From Ophiodon elongatus (taxonomy: Eukaryota; Chordata; Actinopteri; Perciformes; Hexagrammidae), in assembly GCA_016806645.1 (NCBI GenBank), contig JACSYO010002122.1, forward strand, positions 744,001 to 808,000: 64,000 nucleotides of DNA. The letters are read 5' to 3'. The notes under the pieces were generated by a model. The model was not told the origin of the DNA and searched no databases. It saw only the letters and a list, made by a program, of their open reading frames with translations. Position numbers and translations under genes: made by a program. Shown in pieces: positions 33,565-44,033 of this stretch (its first letter is position 1; every line of letters starts with the position of its first letter).

Positions 33565-36500
33565 TCAGACTACATAGACAGGCGAGGCAGAAGTCAGAGG
33601 CACCATTGAGCCCGTCTCAAAGTCAAAGTCAATTAGAGTATGTGTGATGGTGCTGACGCTGCTGCTGGAGGAGCCCGTTTCCATCTGGCGCTCCTGAAGG
33701 CTCTGGAGATAACTCTGAAAGCCAGACAGGAGAACGACATGTTGATATTGTACTGACCAGCTACTGTTATTTTACAAGATGAGGCTTTTCCTCATGCAAT
33801 CAGAAGGAACTGAGAACATTTGTCCTCATGCAAGAACATTTTGTATTCTTATCTTTCTCAAATTTTTTTTTTGTTAGGTGGGCTTGTACGAGTGTGCTAC
33901 TTTAGACATTAACATCAGATAACTGATAAACCTGATGAATGTCACCTGTGCGTAAATGAGCATGTGTACATGAGAATTGTATAGCAGCATAATTAAAGTC
34001 TCAATAATAACATATAAGGCCACATATGTCTCAAATTGAAGTCCTGCTTTCAGAAATCCATAAAGGAAAGTTTATAATCTTTAACAGTGTCAGCAGCAGT
34101 CTTAAGGTACCTGCTAAAGCCGAGGAATGGGGAAAAATAACAAGTGCTTTTAATGCCATGTCGCCTGAGGGTCGTACTGTCACTGAAATAAAGAAGAAAT
34201 GGTTCGATATGAAAAACGTCTCACCACAGCAAGGTGATTGATGATTGGCACGGAAGGGGGTCAAATAGTCGTTTTGCAGTTTGAGATGTTCATATTGATA
34301 TTTTAATGTTATACAATAGCATCAATAGCCAATTTAAATTCATGGTGATATTGTTAGGCTATATGAAGGCATTTTGAATTGTATTAGCTTATAATTTCAG
34401 TTGCCGAGTCAAACAGGATAATGTTAACATAATTCTAAAGTGTAATTGTTATAAGGTTTTCAAACTCAAAATTGCTTCAAAGTAATGAAATATTCAATCT
34501 ATTAGTGAAAAATGTAGGCTTGGATAACAGAAGACTAATTGGACATGACTCCTACCACAGGTCTTGACCACTAAATTGTCTCCGAGCCTAAGAGAAAATC
34601 CAAAATAGGAGAAAATTGGTGAACGCAGCAGGTTTTCCTAAATCACTCGTTCAAGCCACTTGAGAACGGATCTGTTTGTGCGTGTGATTCTTGCATGAGG
34701 CCCATTGATTGTCAGGGAGAGAATTTGCCTCTTTGAAAAAGTGAAAGCTGAACGATTCATTTGAATCTCAGTCACTTACTGGCGCCAGGACGTCCCCAGT
34801 GTAGCGTTTCAGCGGTGGAGGCCTGCGCCGACGGTGTGGTTGAGGTCTTCTCCTTGACTCTCTATATCTGTGCTTCTTAACAAGTTTCTTGTGTTTTTTG
34901 TATCCAGCTAGGAAGCATCCAAAAGGGAGTAAAAGAGTGAAAGAAATCGTGAATATTTAACATCACAGAAGGAGGTTTTGAGCTCATATTCAACAGGAAA
35001 ACTACCTTGAATGCATCAGTAAGTGCAGATGGAATTAAACTCACCTTCTTTGTGTGATAGTCCTTTGGCAGTAAACATCCACTGCACCAACACACCTATC
35101 AGACCCATAATAAGCCAGATCCAAGCGATCGCCCAGTTAAACCAGCAGAGTGGACTTGGGACAACTTGGCAAAACATATCATACACCTGATCTGGCAGCG
35201 TAAACGTCCCCACCAGGTAATCCACACACAGCATCACGGCGGTGGCTCCGAACACAGATGTGTAGATGATGGTGAACAGTTTCTGCCACAGGAGCGTGAA
35301 GAGAGCAGCGACGATGCTGGCAGCCAGCACGACAGCGAGATGCACCCACACTGGAGTAAGGCTGTGAAACTGTCCGATGACCACCAGGATGGCGAGGGAG
35401 AGCAGGCTCCCCAGCTGCAGCCCGCTGAGGAGGAGTCCCATTGTGGACACCAGCATGGTCATCAGCCCGCAGAGCACACCCACGGCCAGGCCGATCCCTG
35501 CCTTCGTCTCTGACCCCAGCTGGGTGTCCAACCCGGGCTCCTTGTGGTACAACAAGGGAATGGTTGTCGCGCCAAACAAGAAGCCAGAGAAGAACATGAC
35601 CATCTTGAAGCAGCGGTATCCTGAAAAGTGGAACAAAATCAAGGTTGATTTTAAAAACAAGTGCTGTATCGTCTACCAAACAGAGCCAAACTAGACAGAC
35701 TACAGATTGGCCAATCATAGTGTAGCATCAGCCAGCTCTGACAACTAACCGGCTCATTTCCATAATAAACTGAACTCATGCAATCGTTTCAGTTCATCTT
35801 AATTTCTAAAATGTCACTATACTAGTTACTTTTGGTTTTGCCAAAACTTTTATAATATCAGCAGGGAGTGCAGTTAGTGACTGTTTAGGCTCCATGATAG
35901 CTCTGACAGCTTGACAGAGTAGGCTCTTTAAAGAGCAGGCCGACACAGGGAAACCAAACACTGGCTCTATAGGGACATTGGCGTTCTCGCTTGGTGGTTC
36001 TCTTACATGCTTAACACACGGGAAAAGTTTCAGTAGGCCGCAATCTGCCACCTCATGGCTCGATTCCACCAAATCCTACACACTGGACCTTTAATTCTTG
36101 CTTTTTAACACAAAATATTGCATTCACTTCATAGAAAAAACACAATCAACTGCCCTCAAAATAAAGCCAAGTCATATCAGCACAAGTTTCAATACTTACT
36201 ATAAGCATACTGACCACTGAATAATGTAAAGCAATATTACTGTAGCTTACTGTATTTTAATTAATTTACAAGTGATTTAAACACCGAAGATTTGGTGTCA
36301 TCAATAATCATTATCTATTGTGTGAATGTCAGTCAGCTTTTATATTATATTATATATATGCATCTATATTTACTTAAATACAGAAAATGATATGAAATAA
36401 ATGACTCGATCATTTAACACACTGACTTATTCACATATCAAATATTTTTCTGTCATAGGTATTTGTATAATCAGCATGCATACATTTTATGAGAATAAGT

Positions 36501-37825
36501 TACTTTTTAACATAATTATTTGATAATGAGTGGTTCATTTTAACCACAATGATTACAATTCAGTGATAAACATAACAGTGTTAGGATGTTTATGAAATTT
36601 TGAGGCCAACATTTACTTATAGCATTTTGCATCTTGCTGCTTGCATAACTCTCAATTTTAAAACGGAAGCTAAGGGAGGAAAGCACAGCCTGCTTTTAGT
36701 TTGGATAATGCATTTGCTTAAAACTTGAGACTTTTAAGGAGACTTGTTGGATTTATTGAATGTCCTCACTGGTCGACATGGAAATGCTCAAGCATTGAGG
36801 AACAGTACTTTCACTGGTTTCTTCACTTGAGCTTTTAACTGAAATCTCACTGAGCTGCTTGGATGACCCTGCCGATGTTGATGGGTCACATATTGCAGAA
36901 ATAGAGTTTATGAGTGAATTTGTTCCAGTATTCATGTCCACCTCCAACATCTGTCATTCATTGTTTTAATGGGAGGAACATCAGTTCTCAGAGCTCTGAC
37001 ATCAGGCTCCTGCTTTCGCCTGCACTACTAAAACTGCTGTTTTTCTCCAAATTATTAATTATTTACAGTCATAAAATTCCTTGCAGGCAACACTGTGATA
37101 GTAACTGGGAACACCGACTTTAGCAGCATGTGTGTTTGCATAAGCATCACATGTTTTAGGTCCATAGGACACACTTCTCCTAATCAGTTTGTGTTTATTG
37201 GATTTTTGTCCACATATTTTCTCAGTGAAAACAGAGAAAGCTATGTTGAACTCTTTTGCCTCATATTGCTTTTTTTGGTGGTGGTTAAATCTCCCTCACA
37301 GCATTATTAACATTCAGCGTTATAAACTACCCTTATCTGGAACAAAAAAAAATACAACCTCAGAACTAACACTGTGAAACCAGTGAGATGTCAAAGAGTG
37401 CAACAGGTGGCACTTTATCAGTGCCGCTTGTCAAATTCAGGCAGAGGACTACCCATCTGTCTCCTCCAGCTTTGTACTTATCCACCTTAAAACCCGAACA
37501 GCTTTCAGACACCTACGAATGTAGGTTTAAGCCATCTTGTGAGCTAATGAAACATTTAGAGTACGAACACAGTGAGAGCAGGAACGTGTTGAATTTTAAG
37601 TAGCCAATCCTTTCTGCTATAATGTGTGCACATTCACATCTAATATTAGTTCTGGGTTCATGAATACATACCGAAAAAGGTGAAGATGAGGCCGAATGAA
37701 AGGCAAACAGAGCAGACAACAGATGAGATGACTTCATACTTGATATTGATCTCAAGGGTACATATGTCCACCTCAACCAAGCCAGCTTCTGGCTCCTCAG
37801 TAAAGTAGAATGAAGGGACAGCCAT
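33565..37825 (-). CDS. tmem198b: Transmembrane protein 198, seven-pass membrane protein
   Basis: Coding exons in transcript order are 37825-37672, 35620-35045, 34907-34780 and 33714-33565, giving 1008 nt and 335 aa, all GT-AG with matching phases. The ATG is in AAGATGG context. After an acidic N-terminus the protein has about seven hydrophobic segments. The second exon opens with YRCFKMVMFFSGFLFG, as TMEM198 does (FFGYRCFKAVLF), and ends GVLVQWMFTAKGLSHKEG. The cytoplasmic tail has a basic RESRRRPQPHRRRRPPPLKR run, then GDVLAPSYLQSLQERQ, diagnostic of the family. The last residues are VYVV, which resemble a PDZ ligand. TMEM198 is reported as a membrane scaffold promoting LRP6 phosphorylation in Wnt signalling. 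The mmp19 neighbourhood points to the TMEM198B copy rather than the 2q35 copy. Confidence 0.93.
33824..34702 (+). mobile_element. Decayed Harbinger-like transposon in tmem198b intron 3
   Basis: CCTCATGCAAGAAC at 33824-33837 is inverted at 34689-34702, where the reverse complement reads GGCCTCATGCAAGAATC with 13 matching bases. Between them lies a frame for a Myb/SANT-like domain (34026-34241). Harbinger/PIF elements carry such a second ORF, and fish copies often have GGCCTCAT termini. No transposase frame is left and no 3-bp target duplication is clear. The element is about 0.88 kb and fills most of the 1.07-kb intron. Confidence 0.5.
34026..34241 (+). pseudogene. Myb/SANT-like DNA-binding domain remnant of a Harbinger element
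   Basis: The 71-residue frame contains LLSEIHKGKFIIFNS, a tryptophan in AEEWGKITSAFNAM, and EGRTVTEIKKKWFDMK. The spacing of tryptophans and the EGRTVxEIKKKW motif match the trihelix Myb/SANT-like module of Harbinger Myb-like proteins and the related NAIF1. Only the N-terminal domain survives, since the frame stops after KNVSPQQGD. It runs antisense to tmem198b. It is probably a dead fragment. Confidence 0.55.
35621..37671 (-). other. tmem198b intron 1 (coding), no further gene supported
   Basis: A 2.05-kb intron. It holds a serine-rich 65-residue minus-strand frame (36753-36950) and an unrelated plus-strand frame (37388-37603), neither with a family signature. A/T-rich (TA)n-like sequence occurs at about 36340-36362. 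Confidence 0.5.
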
Positions 37826-37971
37826 CTTGGAGGATTATTATTTCTATTGCTTTGTGCAGGTTGGTATTATTTCATTGAAGGAGAAAAACCAGAACATCCT
37901 GCATGTGGTATTCAGGGGAAGAGGAAGCTCCTGAACGAAGAACTTGTACTGAACTGCTTCCTGTTGTGCAC
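37672..37971 (-). other. tmem198b: tmem198b start exon, including 5' UTR part
   Basis: A strong minus-strand acceptor (pyrimidine run then TTTTTGCAG) at 37972 opens an exon with 146 nt of 5' UTR before the ATG at 37825. The donor TTCG|GTATGT is at 37672/37671. The UTR part contains an in-line ATG (near 37890) followed by stops. Confidence 0.6.
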
Positions 37972-38400
37972 CTGCAAAAAGAGGAGAGTGTTTTTCAGGC
38001 TTCCATGGCAACACAGAGTCAGCTCTTTTCCATTTAATTTCCAGGCTGCTTACTTGAGAGTTATTAATCTTATGAACATCCTGGGGAGTAATCCTTCAAA
38101 AATATTATTGTTATTCAATTTGAGTTATTTAATGTGAGAGCACATTGCTCTTTCTAATGTACCAATTTCCTGTTCAGGAACCAGAGAAGGAAACCGGGGA
38201 TCCCCTCAGAGTTTAACGTCTCTATGTCCTGGTTCTTTTGTGAAAGAACGGGATGCAGATGAGGAAATGACCGTGTGACTTGATGCCATCGTCAGGTTTA
38301 TTGTTCTAAGCATGTGGTTAGGTACTCGTTTACTGAACAAAATAACAAAAGCAAAATAGCTCAAGAATATAAGATATTCTAAGACCCAATAAAGAAAATA

Positions 38401-38434
38401 AGTGGTGGAAGAAGTACTCAGATTTCCACCACTG
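38401..38434. mobile_element. Collapsed hAT-like MITE (termini only)
   Basis: AGTGGTGGAA and its exact inverse TTCCACCACT are separated by 14 bases beginning GAAGTACTCAGAT. This is just the two ends of the CAGTGGTGGAA MITE family with nearly all the interior deleted. It lies in the tmem198b 5' UTR intron. Fuller relatives are at 40690-40867 and 43559-44033. Confidence 0.6.
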
Positions 38435-38864
38435 GTAACAGCTTTGCTTCAGTTATAATTTATTTTTTAACTGAAGGAGACTAACAACTAATCATGTGTG
38501 CACACGGCTCTCGTGGTAACGGCTGTCTAGCTACAGTGTTTAATACTGTAAGGCCCTTATCAGCTGTTCAGGCAGATCTCCCGATAAGCAAATGGAATTA
38601 GAGGAGCTTTAGCATGTGAGTGGTCATCCTGTCTGTTTACTTCAACTCTGTGTCCTCTCGTAAAGGTGAGTGTGAAACGCCAAGACACTTGCACTTTCTA
38701 ACAGGTGGGTTGACATGTTTTTGTGATATTCTACTTTTCGTAAAAAAAATTCTGCAATAAGAGACTTTAATTATCTACAAGATCAAAGTGTTTCTAACAA
38801 AGTAAGTGATTAAAAAAAAAAAGATAAAAGCATGAAATGAAGAAATACTATTTCCGTGGCCTAC

Positions 38865-39100
38865 CTGGATTGAGGCATATCTTCACAGAGTAAACGTGAG
38901 CTTCAGCAGAGAAACAAAAAGTTTCTTCAGTGGTAGTTTGTCAAATTCATGTAAACCCAACTTGGAGCGATCGGTCAGGAGTCTGTGTTGGTCTCTCTGT
39001 GAGCTGTGGGTGAGCCGTCGCGTCCGACTTGTGCTCATGTGAACAGCTGACACCTGACTAAGAGGAGGACCATCTGCTCACAGCAACAGTGGGCGGCTGC
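38865..39100 (-). promoter_or_regulatory. tmem198b: tmem198b first exon and promoter region
   Basis: A minus-strand donor CAG|GTAGGC at 38865/38864 ends a plausible non-coding first exon that would join the acceptor at 37972. Upstream sequence to about 39100 is more GC-rich, with several CGs, as expected for a housekeeping-type promoter. No TATA box was recognised and the start site is not determined. Confidence 0.45.
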
Positions 39101-39499
39101 TTCCAAGTCCAAGGCCGAGTCCAGCTCGCACTACCCATGATCCTAGTGGAGCCTCGACTTTGTCTTTGCATCATCACATCAGAGCTTTAATTCATTCCAT
39201 GTGGCACTTTTAATTCAGGTTAAAGTTGGCTTGAGGTAAAGGGATGTTGTTTTGACCCCTAAACATTTTTCTTCTTCTTCCAGGACATTCCTAAATAATC
39301 TCATTTAATCCCCTTGTTTTTGATTAGTTTTTAGTAGGATGTTAATGTGCATTATCTGTGAAGAACTATTCTCTGAGGTTATCATTGGTGGTATAATGAA
39401 TTGTCATGAAATGTTCTTGTTTTGCCTTTCACCTATTCATGACCTGCAAAACTAATGACACATATATATATTTATATATATATATATATGGTGGACTTT
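39101..39499. other. Intergenic, no gene seen
   Basis: Upstream flank of tmem198b. A short (TA)n run lies at about 39461-39489. 'gacctgcaaaactaatgaca' (39440-39459) also occurs in the dispersed repeat at 42965-43470. Confidence 0.4.
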
Positions 39500-39717
39500 A
39501 TCTGGTGTTTGTTCCGATGTGCACAACTTCCCCCGGGACACTCAGGCTCTGTCTCTTTTTTTTTAGCTCTGTTGTCCTTGTTTTAGCTGTGTGTCTATTT
39601 ATATCTTCCTGTAAATTGTTCAGTGTGTATGTACATTAAGAGCAAGTTTAAACTGGAGGGAAATTCCTTTGCATGTGTTCGCATACTTGGTCAATAAAGC
39701 TGATTCTGATTCTGATT
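39500..39717 (+). mobile_element. 3' end of a non-LTR retrotransposon with (TGATTC)n tail
   Basis: The sequence ends with CAATAAAGC followed by three tandem TGATTC units (39701-39717). This is the usual 3' terminus of a CR1/L2/Rex-like LINE in fish. Upstream 'ggaaattcctttgcatgtg' also suits such 3' UTRs. No reverse-transcriptase coding sequence remains. The left limit is arbitrary. Confidence 0.55.
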
Positions 39718-39960
39718 ACTTATCATTCAGCCTCAAGTTCCATCTTCAGATCTCACAAAAGTTAAGGCTACTTTCTGCCCGAGATGATAACATATTTTTC
39801 CGGCCCAAAACATACATTGACAATTTATATTTCTATAAACTCAATGGGGCTAAAGGTTTGTAAAAGCAAAGGAGGCTATGGTGTCTATCTATCACCTTAA
39901 AGTGTGTAATGAAGTGGGTACTGTAGAAAATTATTAATTAATTATTAATCGCCAGCCCAG

Positions 39961-40160
39961 GTGTGCCATGCAGCAGAGGCAGCAGTGGCATACTTAGGAA
40001 GTCTGGGAGACAGAGAGAGAGAGAAGCAGGCTGCAGTGCTCGAGCGCCCCGAACAACAAAGTCTAATGTGGGACCCAGTTTTACTCACAGTTATCTGTCA
40101 GCTCAGCTGGTAGAGAAAGAGCTTGATAGCCAGAATGTTATGGGTTCAAATCAGACTTGA
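39961..40160 (+). repeat. Possible tRNA-derived SINE head (decayed)
   Basis: At 40094-40147 the plus strand shows CAGCTCAGCTGGTAGAG, close to a polymerase III A box, and 36 bases on GGGTTCAAATC, close to a B box. The spacing is tRNA-like, but the acceptor stem and T-stem do not pair and the D-arm has extra bases, so this is not a functional tRNA. A SINE remnant is the likelier reading. Confidence 0.4.
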
Positions 40161-40689
40161 ACTTTTTCCTTCTGTCAACCCTCAGAGGGCTGTTTCATAA
40201 ACATCAGTCACAAATCAGTTCGAACTGGACAAAGGTTCTCAGAGTGACATGTTTGCTTCTTTAGTACGAAGAGTAAAAACATTTGAGCAACATTCTTAGC
40301 TTGTGAAGTGACTCATATCTCATCAGAAATGTATCAGAGCTGCAGCGGAGTTTGAACCTGTCAGCAAAGAGCTTTTGGACAATAAGCAGAATAATGTTAT
40401 TTATGTATGCATAAACACCAGTTGGGGTGAATCCCTGAATCTGATTGAAAAAAATCAAACTCCCTTTAATGGATTGATACCCCTGAAAGAAAAAGTCTCA
40501 CCAGTGCAGCAGATAGTATCACAGTCGGTCACAGTGAAAAGACAAGTAAACCTCACCTCTTGGGCGTAGATGACAGAAAGTAAGTGGGCTGTTCAGTTAA
40601 CTGTTGCATGGTACCCTAACCCTAAAGGAGGTTTGTGATTTTAAATAGAGCATGAAGAAGGCTTCGATCGACAGTGAGTATATGAGCTA

Positions 40690-40867
40690 CAGTGGTGGAA
40701 AGTATACTAAAGTACCATAAGTACCATTTTGATTCCACTTTACCTGCTTCTTTATACAACTATTCCAATACATTCCACTACTTTACTAGCAGTCGTACCA
40801 CAGAGTACAGTCCTGATGTTAAGATCCTTTACTTAAAAAAAAAAATGATATACTTCCTCCACCACTG
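40690..40867. mobile_element. hAT-like MITE, 178 bp
   Basis: The left end is CAGTGGTGGAAAGTATA and the reverse complement of the right end is CAGTGGTGGAGGAAGTATA, so both termini are preserved. The flanking 8-mers ATGAGCTA and ATGGACAA match at 5 of 8, which may be an eroded target duplication of hAT length. Non-coding. Confidence 0.65.
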
Positions 40868-42964
40868 ATGGACAATGATTAAGAGACAATAATAGATGAA
40901 GTCAAAAAAGTTTTGTTTGTTCAAACCATGCAAGATTATCACAACTGTGTGTGTCAGTGTCCTACTTTAGCTTGAGGAACCCAGATGTGCACTGATGTAT
41001 GATAACTGCAGCTTTCATTACAGATGCCAAAAGCGATTTTTAACCTCTAGGGGGCAGTAAGATCCTAAAACAAAGTCACAGCATCATGCTTTGAGGTACC
41101 TCCGTAGATGTTTTATATAAACCAGTATTGTTTAAGTTTTGTCGTTAGAGGGGCATTTCAGCAATGTTATATTACATTTCCATAACGTTGTTGGGCCTGT
41201 GAGATAGATTAAAACAAGTCAAAAATTAATGCAGCAGAGTTTGAGATATCCAGAGTTTTAGTCCTTCATATGGACCCACATCTTTCAACACTTAAAATCT
41301 GGAGTTTGTAACACAGACTTTCTACTTACTCTCTTCTTACTTTCTTCTACTTCACATTTCACAATATGCTGGGATAAAAATGTGTGCATGTCGACGGGTA
41401 ATTCATTAATGTTATAGGTACCATTTTGAAATAAGAAATTAATGTTTAATTTAACATCAGGTTGAAAAGCAGAATTTAAAGTCTGTATCATAGTTGGGTA
41501 TGGGTCAAAAGTATGGATCAAAAGTGTGCTTTATTGTACCTGTAACCACGTCTAACAGTGATGTCACAAGGTCCTAAAGTACACTCTGACATCACTGTAT
41601 CGAGGTGAAAAGTTAAACCACAGGAGGTCAGCAAAAACAAGATTTTAAGGGGGAGTTATATGTCCTAGTTTTCTATTTGATTGTCTGGAAGTATTGTTTT
41701 AGCTTGTATTCCAACTTCAAGGCCTTTTGTTGTTCTATTGTAGAACTTCTACTTCTTCCATTTTTCCAATATGTTATGAACGCAGCACTGTTTCTCATAT
41801 GCTCCACATACATTTTCTCAATGTGAAAAGCTTTTTTTTGCCCTTGTTTTTGGCTAAATTGGATATATTTACCACATATAGAAGTTTTTTTTATGTGTTG
41901 TCCACAATAAATTCATCAATAAAGTATTGTGAAATAATGGGAACGCCCTTCATGAAGACAAAATGAGTGCAGGATTTTAGGTTTCAGCTCTCTCTAAAGT
42001 ATGTGTTCAAGACAGTTTCTGCCAAATATCAGCTTTAACATCTGGATATTTTCTAAACTTTGTCCTAGATAATTGCATCACTCCAATATATCTACAATGT
42101 CCAAGATTCTTGATTCAAATATTTGATTTTGAAATAGAAATGGTCTTGTGTCTTTACTTACATCATAATAGTACAATTCTATGTAGAATAGTAAGTAGAT
42201 GCATTTTGCTTGACAATGCACAGAAAAGAATCTCCAAGAATAGCAAACCACCCTAGATAGAGAAGTAGGACGTGTGGTGGTGTGATTCTACAAAGGATCA
42301 TCCTCCTTCATTTTCTGCAAGGACTTCATTTCATGTTACGCATTGACAAATGGGATATTCTATGCTGTTACCTTGGAAACAGGCATGTATCTGGTCCCTG
42401 TGTTGCGAAGCAGCTGAAAAATCTTTCTTTATGTGCATTGTAATGGTAGAAAAGCAGCATGACTCTAATGTGCACTAATGTGTCATTTCTGTTTCACTGC
42501 AGAGGGAATTCTCAGTGGAGACGAGCATAAAGCCTCAAGCTGAATCAGTAAAACACAGTTACCTGTTCATGTGCTGGTGAAGATTCAGAGGAGCCCTCAG
42601 CAGCACTCAAGGATTTAGCAGTGACTGTGCAGAAGTCTTAATGGGTTAGACACCTGATGTAGTATCACTTCATCCCCTTCGTCACAGTTGTTGGCTGCCT
42701 AGCAGAATTATCGAGCGCACTTCTTCTTATAAATGTTTACGATCTCCGAGGCCTTGTTGCTGATAGCTCACTGCGGATTATAGACCAAAGAAATGCCCCC
42801 TTGAGATCGCTTCCTCCTGCACGTATCCTCTGGGGGCAGATCTAGCAATTTTAGATGTTGTATATGTAAAACTGTGAAATTTGGAAAAACTGTGAATTGA
42901 AATCATTGTTGCAGAAACAATATTGGCTCCCCTGATGTTTTGACAATTAGTTAGTCTCATCAAC
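40868..42964. other. Intergenic, no gene seen
   Basis: A 2.1-kb A/T-rich stretch. Short frames such as 41285-41521 (minus) and 41727-41966 (plus) have no recognisable family. An 11-bp inverted repeat is noted at 41556-41597. Confidence 0.45.
41556..41597. repeat. 11-bp inverted repeat, 20-nt loop
   Basis: CAGTGATGTCA at 41556-41566 pairs exactly with TGACATCACTG at 41587-41597. It may be a small MITE terminus pair or a chance hairpin. Confidence 0.6.
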
Positions 42965-43470
42965 TCAAGTTTTAGATATGATATCTCAACAACTATGAGA
43001 TGGATTGCTCTGAATTCAATGGGGATCTCTCGAATCTTCCCTTAGTGCCATTGTAAAGTTCAAATGTGTGGTTTTGAATGACATGTATTGACAACTCTTT
43101 GAATGCCATGACATTTGGTTCAGAAATTCTTGATCCCCTCGGGGGTTTGAATTGCAATCACTTTGCAATCACAAATACTTTGTTATCTTAAAGCCATCAT
43201 CAAGTCAAAATGTTGAATAGTCCATTACTTTATGACCCAAAACCTGCAAAACTAATGACATTCCCATAAACCTCAGCTGTACTTTGTCTTTTATTGCTAA
43301 TTAGCAAATGTTAACATGCTAACACATTGAACCAAGATGGTGAACACTTAAACATCAATATGTTAGCATTATCACAGTGTCATGCTAGTGTTTGCATTAT
43401 CTCACAGTACTGCTGTGCTTGAGTACAGTATACAGAGCCACACGGAGCCTTTAGCATCGCTGTAGACTCT
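42965..43470 (+). repeat. Abundant perciform dispersed repeat, ~500 bp
   Basis: The blocks in order are 'caacaactatgagatggattgc', 'catgacatttggttcagaaatt', 'cttgatcccctcggggg', 'gccatcatcaagtcaaaatg', 'cctgcaaaactaatgacattc', 'attagcaaatgttaacatgc', 'aagatggtgaaca' and 'gctgtagactcttg'. I recognise this order from many perch-like fish loci. Non-coding, with the transposon class not evident. Confidence 0.65.
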
Positions 43471-43558
43471 TGTTTTATGGTTGGTTTTTTGCTATTCAGA
43501 ATTAAATCTTTTGTCTGATTAGAATTTTATTCATGCTTGCATTTCTGTTTAATATCTG

Positions 43559-44033
43559 CAGTGGTGGAATAATTATTTTGATTCTTTAAAGTAGCAACAC
43601 AACAATGTAAAATACTCTATTACAGCTAAAATTCTTAGATTCAAACTCCTACAGAAGTATTATTGCCAAATTGTAATTTAAGTATCAAAATAATACTAGT
43701 AATGCAAAGTGGCTCCTTTTATAGTTTAAAGTATTCAATCTATTAATATACATATCCATTAATATACAAGTAGCATTTTAATGTGAAATCTAACTATTTA
43801 ATGAACTGTTGTTCAATGTTTGTCATGTTTTATAAGTTGATGATGTGTTTTATATGTAAAATATGAATATTTAAAGTAAGTAGGAACTGTTGCTGTTAAA
43901 TGTAAGTAGTGAAGTAAAAGGCACTACATTTCCTTCCGAAATGTAGTGCAGTAGAAGAATAGTAACGTAAAGTTAATGTACAAGAACCTCAAAGTTGTAC
44001 ACAGTACTAATGTTAATGTACTTTCTACAACTG
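43559..44033. mobile_element. hAT-like MITE, 475 bp
   Basis: It starts CAGTGGTGGAATAA and ends with the inverse of CAGTTGTAGAAAGTAC. The interior has the 'agtattcaatctattaatata' and 'gtagtgaagtaaaaggcactac' type sequence of this family. It is a larger member than the copy at 40690. Confidence 0.55.

Noticed and set aside
35166..35718. Several 100-180 aa frames on both strands
   Set aside because: These are out-of-frame or antisense readings of the large tmem198b exon at 35045-35620.
37388..37603. Plus-strand frame with cysteines and histidines, zinc-finger-like at first sight
   Set aside because: The Cys/His spacing does not match a C2H2 finger and no linker or second finger follows.
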